DNA of 64,000 nucleotides, taken from contig CAZOIA010000003.1 of NCBI GenBank assembly GCA_964579675.1, forward strand, positions 1 to 64,000, read 5' to 3'. The DNA comes from CAZOIA01 sp964579675. GTDB lineage: Bacteria > Planctomycetota > Phycisphaerae > UBA1845 > PWPN01. The notes beneath the pieces are model-generated. The model made no database searches. It was not told where the DNA came from and saw only the letters and a program-made list of their open reading frames with translations. A program made the translations under genes and the position numbers. Positions 8,035 through 16,365 of the stretch are shown in pieces (the stretch's first letter is position 1; each line of letters begins with the position of its first letter).

Positions 8035-8307
8035 ATGTCACGCGTATGTTTCTTTACGGGTAAGCGAACCAAGGCCGGCAGAAGCTACTCCCGACGCGGC
8101 AAGGCCAAGTACCTGGGTGGTGTCGGGCGCAAGGTCACCGGCAAGACGAAACGCAAGTTCAAGGCCAACATTCAGAAGGTCCGCGCCGTCATCGACGGTA
8201 AGCCCGTTCGCATCCAGGTCAGTGCCAAAGCGATCCGCAACGGCCTGATCGTCAAGCCCGCCAAGCGAACCTGGAAACCCGAGCCTGAGCCCGAACCCGC
8301 TCGGTAA
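8035..8307 (+). CDS. rpmB: 50S ribosomal protein bL28
   Basis: A 90-residue bL28 protein of the large ribosomal subunit. It begins MSRVCFFTGKRTKAG, close to the usual C-x-x-TGK start, followed by basic segments and VSAKAIRNGLIVKPAK. The ATG at 8035 is chosen because the family begins here and GAGGTG lies 4 bases upstream; the frame is open further upstream but shows no homology. The C-terminus carries an unusual alternating Pro/Glu tail (EPEPEPEPAR). The gene has its own promoter and stands alone. Confidence 0.95.
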   Translation: MSRVCFFTGKRTKAGRSYSRRGKAKYLGGVGRKVTGKTKRKFKANIQKVRAVIDGKPVRIQVSAKAIRNGLIVKPAKRTWKPEPEPEPAR

Positions 8308-8397
8308 GCTTGCTCCCCTGCCACAGCAGTCCGCCCGTTCTGTGCTACCCGCCGTTCGGCACCATCCTGCACACGGTGAGAGCCACGTCCGTCAACG

Positions 8398-9057
8398 TCA
8401 CGCGACGCCGACGGTGAGCAGCAGCGGGAACCAGAGGTTGAACTTCCGGCGCCGGATCTCGCGGAAGCCGGCGTCCTCGAAGTACCGATGGATCGTGGAC
8501 CAGGGAGGGTGGAAGACCGGCCTTTCGACCGCACCGATGATGACGTCGAACACGACCCATCCGATCACGTTGTCGCGAAAGCCGTCGATCAGCATCAACC
8601 GCCCACCCGGGCGAAGCACGCGGCGCATGGCCTGGACCACCTTCTGCTGGTGCGGGTAGTGGTGGAACGAGTTGCTGCAGGTGACGGCGTCGAACGAGCC
8701 GTCGGCGAATGGGAGATGTTCGCTGTCGGCGGCGACGTACCGGACGACCTCGGCGACCTGGGCATGGTGGGCCTTTTGCGAAGCGACCCTGCACATGGCT
8801 GAGGCGTAGTCGAGCCCCACGACGCGGGCTTTCAGGGGTGAGGCGGCCAGCATCGCGTCGAACGTGCCCGTGCCGCACCCGATGTCCAGCAGGTCGAATC
8901 GCTTCTCGATGCCCTTCCGCCAGGCATAGAGCTCCTCCAGGAATATCTGGTACGAGGGCTGGAACATGAACCGGTTGAGCAGGGACCGGTCGTACGTGCC
9001 GGCCCAGGCCTCGAACTCGTGTCGGGCCTGCGCTTTCATGGACTCAGGGTCAGTCAT
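8398..9057 (-). CDS. class I SAM-dependent methyltransferase
   Basis: A 219-residue Methyltransf_11-type enzyme. Motif I is LLDIGCGTGTFDAML; motif II is the acidic VVGLDYAS; then come the post-motif AADSEHLPFADGSFDAVTC and LRPGGRLMLID. The N-terminal half begins with a helical cap (EFEAWAGTYDRSLLNRFMF), and the C-terminal YFEDAGFREIRRRKF is usual for the ubiquinone/menaquinone-type fold. The substrate is unknown. The ATG at 9057 is chosen because the frame upstream is low-complexity repeat sequence without homology. It is convergent with rpmB. Confidence 0.85.
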   Translation of the reverse strand: MTDPESMKAQARHEFEAWAGTYDRSLLNRFMFQPSYQIFLEELYAWRKGIEKRFDLLDIGCGTGTFDAMLAASPLKARVVGLDYASAMCRVASQKAHHAQVAEVVRYVAADSEHLPFADGSFDAVTCSNSFHHYPHQQKVVQAMRRVLRPGGRLMLIDGFRDNVIGWVVFDVIIGAVERPVFHPPWSTIHRYFEDAGFREIRRRKFNLWFPLLLTVGVA

Positions 9058-9302
9058 TAGCACCACGTTAATTGCACCCTGGCCGGCTCGCAAGCCAGAT
9101 CCGGCGGGCGCAACTTGAGGCGCCGGGTCGAATCGAGGCAAGCGGTTCGCTTCGCCTGCGTGGCCGTCAGTCGGACGAGCCCGTGACAGAATAGGCGGGG
9201 CTCCCAGGAAGCCGTGGCCTCGTCTTTCCCGGACGGCCTGACGCGGGCCGCGAACAAGTGCCAATGTGAGAAAGTGACAAGAGACCGGCTGCGACGTGCC
9301 TT

Positions 9303-9345
9303 TTCCACTTTCGCACCTTCCCACCTTCGCACCTTCGCACCCTTT
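9303..9345. repeat. 8-base minisatellite (GTGCGAAG/GTGGGAAG)
   Basis: On the minus strand the sequence reads as repeats of GTGCGAAG and GTGGGAAG. The same octamer type recurs at 57322-57381. It lies in the 450-base gap 9058-9507 between divergent genes, which otherwise holds the S41 protease promoter and no gene that I can support. Confidence 0.7.
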
Positions 9346-9439
9346 GAGTCGGGGCTTGGCGGAGGCAGCACAGGGCTTCCTCCGGCCCGCCGCCGGAACT
9401 GTCACGCACCCGCAGTCGAACCCTCAAGCTCGATGCCAG

Positions 9440-9468
9440 TTGACATCACGTTTATACGCCGGCACAAT
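9440..9468 (+). promoter_or_regulatory. promoter for S41 protease
   Basis: A perfect TTGACA (9440-9445) is followed after exactly 17 bases by CACAAT (9463-9468). Transcription from about 9475 would give a leader of about 33 bases before the ATG at 9508. Confidence 0.6.
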
Positions 9469-9507
9469 TGGCGATCCGGACAAGCAACCCTGGAGCCCAC
9501 GCGCACC

Positions 9508-10818
9508 ATGCCCAAACGAAACATCGTCTGGATCGCGGTTGGCGCGATTGTCGCCGTCCTGTTATGGAAGGTGCCGGAAGCCATCATCCGGCGCGACGCG
9601 CTGTACAGCCAGTTCGGCCCGCTGCTCGACGTTCGAGTGCAGATACTCAGGAATTACGTCGAGCCCCTGGACGAGCAGGTGCTGCTCCGCGGTGCCATCG
9701 ACGGGATGCTCAACCGCCTGGACCCATACAGCGAATACTACAGCGCCCAGGAGTACGAACAGTTCAGCAAGCGGACGGAGGGCCAGTTCTACGGGATCGG
9801 GATCGAGGTGGGCGAATTGGAAAGCGGCGAAATGGTTGTGGTCAGCCCGATCGAGGGAAGCCCCGCGTTCCGGGCCGGCCTGCGGGCCCAGGATCGGATC
9901 ACCCGGATCGACGGCAAGAGAACCACCGACCTCACCCTCGTGCAGGGGGTGGGACTCATCACCGGCGAGCCGGGCACACCGGTGACGCTTACCGTCTACC
10001 GGCCATCCACGAGTCTGGTCTTCGACAAGACAATCAAGCGCGAGTTGGTCAGGGTGCCCACCGTTCGGGGGTGGGCCCGCTCGCAGCAGTGGGAGTGGGA
10101 TTACCTGATCGATCCCGACCTGCGGATCGGGTACGTACGCATCCTGAGCTTCGAGCGGACCACGGCTGAGCAGCTCGACGCAGTGCTCAGGAAGCTGCTG
10201 GCCCGCAACCGGATTCGCGGGCTGGTGCTCGACGTTCGCGACAACCCCGGCGGGCTGCTCGATGTTGTCGTCCACATCGCTAACGGGTTTCTGGCCGAGG
10301 GAAAGATCGTCAGCACGGAAGGGCGGACCAGTGCCGAGCAGCTCTACTATGCGACCCGCGGCGACACCTATCCCGATATTCCTCTGGTCATTCTGGTCAA
10401 TCGCGGATCGGCCAGCGCGTCGGAGATACTGGCCGGCTCGCTACAGGACCATCGTCGCGCGAAGGTGGTCGGTGAACAGACTTTCGGCAAGGGGAGCGTG
10501 CAAGCCGTGTTCCCGGTCGAGAACAACCACGGGGCGGTCAAGCTCACAACCGGGTACTACTACCTGCCGAACGGCGAACGCATCCACGGGCGGGGCGTGA
10601 CGCCCGACGAGACCGTCGAGCTGACCGCGGAGGAGCAGGCCGAACTGCATGCATCCCAGTTGTCTGTCTATTCCACCTCGCGCATCCCGACTACCACCCA
10701 GGTGACGACCAGCACCGCACCGGCCGGCGGGCCCGTTGAGATCATCATCGATCGGCAACTGCAGGCAGGTCTGGATATCCTCCGGCGGCAGCTCCGGCCG
10801 GCGTCCGCCGACAACTGA
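9508..10818 (+). CDS. S41 family carboxy-terminal processing protease
   Basis: A 436-residue Ctp/Tsp-type periplasmic protease with a Ser-Lys dyad. An N-terminal signal anchor (residues 5-20, IVWIAVGAIVAVLLW) precedes a helical region. The PDZ domain (about 95-175, GIGIEVGELESGEMVVVSPI) guides substrate tails. The catalytic core has DVRDNPGGLL, GSASASEI (Ser) and EQTFGKGSVQ (Lys), followed by YYYLPNGERIHGRGVTPD. The family is complete. ATG 9508 is chosen over upstream codons because the promoter and the start of homology fit it. It probably processes or turns over exported proteins. Confidence 0.93.
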   Translation: MPKRNIVWIAVGAIVAVLLWKVPEAIIRRDALYSQFGPLLDVRVQILRNYVEPLDEQVLLRGAIDGMLNRLDPYSEYYSAQEYEQFSKRTEGQFYGIGIEVGELESGEMVVVSPIEGSPAFRAGLRAQDRITRIDGKRTTDLTLVQGVGLITGEPGTPVTLTVYRPSTSLVFDKTIKRELVRVPTVRGWARSQQWEWDYLIDPDLRIGYVRILSFERTTAEQLDAVLRKLLARNRIRGLVLDVRDNPGGLLDVVVHIANGFLAEGKIVSTEGRTSAEQLYYATRGDTYPDIPLVILVNRGSASASEILAGSLQDHRRAKVVGEQTFGKGSVQAVFPVENNHGAVKLTTGYYYLPNGERIHGRGVTPDETVELTAEEQAELHASQLSVYSTSRIPTTTQVTTSTAPAGGPVEIIIDRQLQAGLDILRRQLRPASADN

Positions 10819-11034
10819 GGCGGGGCGGACCCGACAATGGAAAAGGACCCCGGCGTCGTCGCCCGGCTCGATTGCCGAACGTACGCCGCTGGCTGTCGCA
10901 ACAACTGGATACCGATCGCATCGCGTTCCATACTCTCGAACAGCTCAAGTGCCACCCGGGCTTTCACCGGTATTGCTGAGCCGTTACTGAACCGATCCGG
11001 CGGCAAGCCTCCACTTTGACCTGCCCGCTCCTTG

Positions 11035-14000
11035 CTAATGCAAGGGCTTACCCTGCTTGTACAAGGTCAGGTGGCCGTGGATCGCCTGGGCCAGTTGGGT
11101 CTTGCCCGCCGCCAGGGCCAATTGGTGAGCCCTGATGGCCGTTTCCACGGCCCGCTCGAATTGCCCCGCTTCCGCGTAGGCGGCCGCCAGCAGATCCAGG
11201 ATGGCGGGGTTCTTGTAGCCAGTTCGCTGGCAGGTCTGCTCCGCCAGTTGCACCGCATCGGCGATCTTCCCCTGCTTGAGCAAGGACTCTGCCTGGCGAT
11301 ACCCTTCGCTGACCTCATCCAGTTTTCGCTGCTGGGCAAGAGCTCTGGCGAGGCTGTCGCGGGCTTTCGCAAGGCCAGGATCGAGCCGCAGCGCTTCGCG
11401 GAACTCGCTGATTGCCTCGTCCAATCGGTTCTGGCGCCAAAGCGCCACTCCCAGGTCCCGGCGGAACGTCGCCTTGGCCGGCTCGAGCCGCACCGCTTCG
11501 GTGAGATGAACGACCGCCTTGTCTGCCTGGTTGTGCCTCAACAGAAGCGCACCCGCCCAGTACCGTGCCGCAGCACTGTGTGGAGCATGTTGGGCCGCCT
11601 CCAGCCCCGCACTCAGTGCTTCGACCGTTTCGTTTTTCCGCTGCAGCGCCCATGATTTGATCAGCCATGCCGTGCCGAGCTGGGGCTGCTCCTTCAGAAC
11701 GGTATTCATGTCCGCCAGGATCTTGTCTGCCAGGCCCTTGTCCAGCGCGCTCTTGGCATAATGCAAGCTCCGCTGGTCCTGCTCGAGAAGGGCCGCATGC
11801 TGCGGCATGAGCCTCAGGCCCCCGGCGATCTTCGGCAGCCGGGACACCAGGTCTTCTTCGTGGTGGGCCATCAATATGCAGTCCGAGACCTCGTAGATCA
11901 ACCCGTAGTCCTTTAGCCACTGATCCCGTTCATCCTGTGACCAGCCCCTCCACTCGATATGATCGACGAGAGATTTGCGTCGGACCGTTTCAACGAATTG
12001 CTGGAAGAACCCCTTCTCCATCAAATCTTGTTTGCCCAGGTTGAATTCGACGAACGGGGTGTAGTCGCTATTGACGTGAAAGTCCCCGAGGTATCTTCTG
12101 ACGTCGTTTCCGTCTCCGACGTACCAACTGAACAAGTCCAGATTGTCCCCGAGATTCATGTAATCCGCACTCTTGCGCACGTTCTCCTTCTGGAGTTCGT
12201 CCTCGACGTACCTGGGCGAGAACAACTGCTCCTGCCCGGAGCCCACCAGATAGAAGAAAATGTACGGCCTGGTGGTGGGAAACCAGACCGTCAAGTGCGG
12301 ATACACTTCCAGAAACGTCCCCAGAATACTATCGAAGCTGGACTGTGATATGCTCGTCAGATGTAACTTGGTGATGAACAATCCCCCCGGGTTCAAGTGC
12401 TCCAGTGCGCTCTGGAAATGTTCCCGGGCGAACATCGGAGCGCTGCCCGGCTGGGAGGGAGCGTCAGCGTCGTTTATGATGATGTCGTACCGCTTGTCGG
12501 TCAGGTGCAGGTAGTTCTTGGCGTCCATGTACAACATATTGACTTCCCGGTCCAGCTCGTCGCCGAGGTTGATATGCCTGAAGTACTTCAAGGCGACCTG
12601 CACCAGTTCCGGCGCGATTTCCACGCAATCGATGCGCTGGAGATCATGCTGGGCCAGGCACCATGTGGTCTCCCCGGAGCCGAATCCGACCGATAATACC
12701 TCCCTCGCGTTCTTGTTCAGCAATACGCCCAGATGCCCCAAGGTCTTCTGTGCACTGCGGATGTTTCGTTCATCCCCGGCGATGGGGATGGCCGCCACGG
12801 CCAGAAACAGCTCCCTCTTGTCCGCCCCGATGACCTCATGGACCGAAACCGTTGTGGTGACGCCCTCTTTTACCGCTACGAGCGTGCTGTTCTTGACCTG
12901 GATGAGCCCGCGTCCGATCGCGTCCGAAGGTATTACAACTGCCGCGATTGACAATAGGACAGGCACCGCCAGGTAGCCCATTCGGCGCGCAAGCGACACC
13001 TTCGCCCCAAACATCTGTATCATCATCGCGCCCAGCCAGATCGCTACCAGCCCGAGAACCGTGATCGAAACCTGTGCTCCCGCCAGAGGGATCAGCACAA
13101 AGCCCGTCACCACGCCGCCCAGCACCGCCCCGATCGTGTTCGCCCCGTAGACCGTGCCCGTCGTCCGCCCCGCTTTGTGCCGGTACCTGCTCCAGGCCTG
13201 CAACGCCAATGGGAAACCGATCCCCATCGTGATCGCGGGCAAAAGAAACAGGAAGGCGCTGTGAACGAGCGGCACCCCCACCTCTCGAAACGCGGAGACT
13301 TCCAGCAATCCACCAAAAAGGGGAAAAACATACGGGGCTGCCTTCAAGTGCCACCCACTGAACAAGGGAAAGTACAGGACGCCAAGTAGCCCCAGACAGG
13401 TCAGACTGACCCCAAACCCTACCGCGGGCCGTTTCAGTCGTCGCGTCAAGCGGCTGGCGATCCACGCACCGATTACATTCCCCACCAGATATAGGGTCAG
13501 CACGGCCGAGAACACATACGTGAAGCACCCCAGCCTGAAAACGATACTGCGCATCCAGATGAGCTCATACCCTATGCTCACCAACCCGCTGACGAAAAAC
13601 GCCAGCATCAGCACGTAACGCCTCGGCCATTCTGCTTCCTCTATGCCCGTGCCGGGCAGTTGGGCGGCTGCCGTTTCCGGCGCCGGCTCGCGGGCAACGT
13701 CATGAATCCGCGACAGCGTCCAGCCCCCGAACGCAACCAGCAGATTAACGCTTGCCGCTACGTACAGACTCCCCATCACGCCCACCAGCCGGATCAAGAC
13801 AAACCCTGCCAGGAAACACCCCAGAGCCGCCCCCAGCATGTTCAATGCATACAATCTGCCCACCAGCCGACCCACGCGATCTTGCAGCGTCGTGACGTAT
13901 CGGCCCAACAGTGGCAAGGTGCTCCCCATCACCATCGCCGGTACCAGCAGCAAGCCTGCCGACACCATGATCTGCATCGACAGCAGGCCCGCCGGCGAAG

Positions 14001-14373
14001 CCCCATATCTCACGAAAAACCACCGGTAGGCACCATCCGCAAACCGCAGACCCCACGGCAACGACAATGCTGATATCGTCGCGCACATCTCCAGTATGGC
14101 ATATGAACGCAGCGGCCTTCTCAGCCGGTCTGCGTACCGCCCCATGATTAACGCCCCCAGCGCCAGGCCCCCCATGAACACCGACACCACGATGCTCGAG
14201 GCATACACCGTATTGCCCAGCGTCAGCTTCATCAGGCGCGCCCACACCACCTCGTCAATCAGGGAGCACACCCCCGAACAGAAGTAGATCAGCATCACCC
14301 AGTTAATACCCGGGGCGTCGAGAGCAACCAGCTCGGGCGGCCTTTTAACTTCCGTCTTCTTTCTCTTGCTCAT
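11035..14373 (-). CDS. membrane-bound spermidine-synthase-like protein with C-terminal TPRs
   Basis: A 1112-residue fusion. Residues 1 to about 500 hold two sets of transmembrane helices resembling an MFS half-repeat pair. Residues about 520-760 form a spermidine-synthase-like SAM-binding domain (VLSVGFGSGETTWCLA, DCVEIAPELV, YDIIINDADAP). The C-terminal roughly 250 residues are TPR-like helices (PHSAAARYWAGALLL, ATFRRDLGVALWRQ, GLAKARDSLARAL). The polyamine synthase DxTDP-type motif is replaced by NDADAPSQ, so true aminopropyl transfer is doubtful. Such membrane SpeE-like proteins are common in Planctomycetota and their function is not established. It ends about 200 bases from the convergent S41 gene. 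Confidence 0.85.
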   Translation of the reverse strand: MSKRKKTEVKRPPELVALDAPGINWVMLIYFCSGVCSLIDEVVWARLMKLTLGNTVYASSIVVSVFMGGLALGALIMGRYADRLRRPLRSYAILEMCATISALSLPWGLRFADGAYRWFFVRYGASPAGLLSMQIMVSAGLLLVPAMVMGSTLPLLGRYVTTLQDRVGRLVGRLYALNMLGAALGCFLAGFVLIRLVGVMGSLYVAASVNLLVAFGGWTLSRIHDVAREPAPETAAAQLPGTGIEEAEWPRRYVLMLAFFVSGLVSIGYELIWMRSIVFRLGCFTYVFSAVLTLYLVGNVIGAWIASRLTRRLKRPAVGFGVSLTCLGLLGVLYFPLFSGWHLKAAPYVFPLFGGLLEVSAFREVGVPLVHSAFLFLLPAITMGIGFPLALQAWSRYRHKAGRTTGTVYGANTIGAVLGGVVTGFVLIPLAGAQVSITVLGLVAIWLGAMMIQMFGAKVSLARRMGYLAVPVLLSIAAVVIPSDAIGRGLIQVKNSTLVAVKEGVTTTVSVHEVIGADKRELFLAVAAIPIAGDERNIRSAQKTLGHLGVLLNKNAREVLSVGFGSGETTWCLAQHDLQRIDCVEIAPELVQVALKYFRHINLGDELDREVNMLYMDAKNYLHLTDKRYDIIINDADAPSQPGSAPMFAREHFQSALEHLNPGGLFITKLHLTSISQSSFDSILGTFLEVYPHLTVWFPTTRPYIFFYLVGSGQEQLFSPRYVEDELQKENVRKSADYMNLGDNLDLFSWYVGDGNDVRRYLGDFHVNSDYTPFVEFNLGKQDLMEKGFFQQFVETVRRKSLVDHIEWRGWSQDERDQWLKDYGLIYEVSDCILMAHHEEDLVSRLPKIAGGLRLMPQHAALLEQDQRSLHYAKSALDKGLADKILADMNTVLKEQPQLGTAWLIKSWALQRKNETVEALSAGLEAAQHAPHSAAARYWAGALLLRHNQADKAVVHLTEAVRLEPAKATFRRDLGVALWRQNRLDEAISEFREALRLDPGLAKARDSLARALAQQRKLDEVSEGYRQAESLLKQGKIADAVQLAEQTCQRTGYKNPAILDLLAAAYAEAGQFERAVETAIRAHQLALAAGKTQLAQAIHGHLTLYKQGKPLH

Positions 14374-14530
14374 GCATATCGCCTTGGTCTTGCGCCCTCA
14401 TCTCATGCGGTGGCCTCTTGCCCCATCCATCCAGAACGGAGGAGTCCCACGCCTGGAGAAGGGCGTGGATGAGCGGGGCGGCTGGCGTACAGCCGGGCAA
14501 CACCAGCACGCCGAAGATCAGGATAGCCAA
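14345..14530 (-). CDS. possible small lipoprotein ORF
   Basis: A 61-residue frame starting at TTG 14530 begins LAILIFGVLVLPGC, which resembles a lipoprotein signal with the Cys at residue 14. The rest is polar. It overlaps the start of the large membrane protein by 29 bases. No ribosome-binding site is visible and I recognise no homologue, so it may be chance. It is the only candidate gene in the 369-base gap 14374-14742. Confidence 0.25.
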   Translation of the reverse strand: MAILIFGVLVLPGCTPAAPLIHALLQAWDSSVLDGWGKRPPHEMRAQDQGDMHEQEKEDGS

Positions 14531-14742
14531 TACGATCGCGGACGGCTACCGTTTCTTGTTGCACTTGATGAAGTCTTGGAACTCGACGATCAGCCCGGGC
14601 GTTTTGCGACGTTTGCCGACCAGCCGCTTGCCAGGCGGCAGTTTTCGGGAACCAGGGCCCGCTCGACCCCCCGTCTGACTCCCCTGCCAGCGCAAGAACA
14701 ATGATTCCCGGCCTTCTGTTGAGGCAGCGCCGAGTCGTTCCC

Positions 14743-16074
14743 CTACTGCCCCTCCATCGCCGTGAAGTACACCCTGCAGGCAAAGTCCAGGTTCTCTTCT
14801 GTGAGCACGATCGGCTCGCCGCGATACTGGCAGGAGTTCCTGGCGAGCAAAAGCAAGTCGCGCGGCTGGCAGCAGCGGAAGGGCCGGCCCTTCGCCTTGT
14901 AGTGCTCCTCGATCAGGCGGGTGATCAGTGCCTCGTTGTGCTCGAAGCCGGTGACCCTGCACATGATCTTCATGAGCTCGCGGAACTCGGCCTCGGTCGG
15001 GTCCCCGACGTTGACCTTGTAGGGGATCCTCCGGAGAAACGCATCGTCAACCAGGTCCTTGGGCTCGAGGTTGGTCGAGAAGATCATCAATTGATCGAAC
15101 GGGACCCGGATCTTGACCCCGTTGGCCAGCGAGAGGAAGTCATATCGCTTTTCGAGAGGGACGATCCAGCGGTTAAGCAGCTCGAACGGGTTCATCCGCT
15201 GCCGCCCGAAGTCGTCAATCACCAGCGTCCCGCAGTTGCTCTTGAGCTGCGCCGATGCCTCGCTGATCCTCGTCATGGGGTCGTACCGGATTTCCAACTG
15301 GTCCATCGTGAGCTCGCCGCCGACGACGACGGTCGGACGTTTGATCCTCACCCAGCGCTCATCGACCTGATCCGTCTTCAGAATGGTGGTCTGGGGCGTG
15401 GTGATCCGATCATGGATCTCGGCATCAAACAGCTTTACGATGAATCCATCTACATGGATAGCGTGCGGGATGTAGATCTCGCTGCCGAAGCACGACGTAA
15501 CCCGCTCGGCGATGCTGGTTTTCCCGTTGCCCGGGAAGCCGTAGAGGAACATTCCGCGTCCGGAATTGATAGCCGGGCCGAGCGTGGCGAACATCCTGTC
15601 GTTGATCAGCAGATCGCCGAAAGCCTCACGGAGATCGGCTTCGACCGGTTGCTCATGGAGGATCGACTGGGCTTCGACCGCCTCACAATACGTGCTCAGT
15701 GGTACGGGGGCGGCCCCGAAGTACATGCTTTCCTGCATGAATCGGCGAGCACGGTCCCGGCCCGCTTCGCTCAGAGTGTAAGTGAAGTCGCCCATCGAGG
15801 CGGTCCCGACGTACCCGAGGAGCTGCTGCTTCTTCAGGTCGGTCAACCGCGGCACGACCAGCGGGTGGGGCAGAGCCAGCGTCGATGCAATCTTGGCCCC
15901 CGGCGCCGAGCCGATGCTGAGTAGATACTTGAAGATCAGAGTATCGACCATCGTATCGGTAACGCCGGCCTCGGCCAGAGTTTTGGGCGGCCCGGGCTTG
16001 AATGTTGTCGCCGGTGCGGGCGGCGCTGACTCGGCGGGAGCTTCCAGAACGGCCGATTCGGTACTCATCATCAT
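14743..16074 (-). CDS. winged-helix AAA+ ATPase of unknown role
   Basis: A 443-residue soluble ATPase. An Ala/Pro-rich N-terminus (1-30) is followed by a winged-helix-like region (about 35-120, LPHPLVVPRLTDLKKQQLLGY) and an AAA core. Walker A is GFPGNGKTS, Walker B is GTLVIDDFG, sensor 1 is FSTN in LMIFSTNLEP, and the arginine-finger region is DDAFLRRIPYKV. The architecture (DNA-binding-like domain plus MoxR-like ATPase) suggests regulation or remodelling, but no substrate is known. Three ATG codons lie at the start, with GGAG just upstream. A 16-base near-palindrome sits 20 bases before the start. Confidence 0.75.
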   Translation of the reverse strand: MMMSTESAVLEAPAESAPPAPATTFKPGPPKTLAEAGVTDTMVDTLIFKYLLSIGSAPGAKIASTLALPHPLVVPRLTDLKKQQLLGYVGTASMGDFTYTLSEAGRDRARRFMQESMYFGAAPVPLSTYCEAVEAQSILHEQPVEADLREAFGDLLINDRMFATLGPAINSGRGMFLYGFPGNGKTSIAERVTSCFGSEIYIPHAIHVDGFIVKLFDAEIHDRITTPQTTILKTDQVDERWVRIKRPTVVVGGELTMDQLEIRYDPMTRISEASAQLKSNCGTLVIDDFGRQRMNPFELLNRWIVPLEKRYDFLSLANGVKIRVPFDQLMIFSTNLEPKDLVDDAFLRRIPYKVNVGDPTEAEFRELMKIMCRVTGFEHNEALITRLIEEHYKAKGRPFRCCQPRDLLLLARNSCQYRGEPIVLTEENLDFACRVYFTAMEGQ

Positions 16075-16093
16075 CTCCGTGCCAGGCCTGCAG

Positions 16094-16109
16094 TTGCGTA
16101 GCTATGCAA
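16094..16109. promoter_or_regulatory. near-perfect 16-base palindrome, candidate operator
   Basis: TTGCGTAGCTATGCAA is symmetric except for one position pair and lies 20 bases upstream of the ATPase start on its coding strand. Its form (TTGC-N8-GCAA) suits a dimeric HTH regulator, possibly the ATPase's own winged helix. This is inference from symmetry and position only. Confidence 0.4.
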
Positions 16110-16306
16110 AGTCCACCGTTATCAAACGAGGATTGAGGGGTTTCCTGCGGTTCTTGACTTCCGCAGCCCCTCTCTGCCAGAGAGCAGAGCAGGGAGCCCC
16201 GACGTCGGCCCACCCCTTCAGTGGCCCCCATCCGTATCGGTGTCCCAGGGGCGAACCTTGAAGCGCTCGACCGCCCGATAAGTGGATGAGGCCCGAGCGC
16301 CTGCGA

Positions 16307-16312
16307 TATAAT
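16307..16312 (+). promoter_or_regulatory. -10 element for heparinase gene
   Basis: A perfect TATAAT lies 53 bases before the ATG at 16366. No good -35 hexamer is found 16-18 bases upstream, so the promoter may need an activator. Confidence 0.4.
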
Positions 16313-16365
16313 CCCCCCGGTCACGGCAAGCGGGGTATGGATACCGGTTACCGAGGGAGTCTTGG

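Noticed and set aside
9214..9507. N-terminal extension of the S41 protease
   Set aside because: The codons cover minisatellite and intergenic sequence without homology, and the TTGACA/CACAAT promoter lies inside this stretch.
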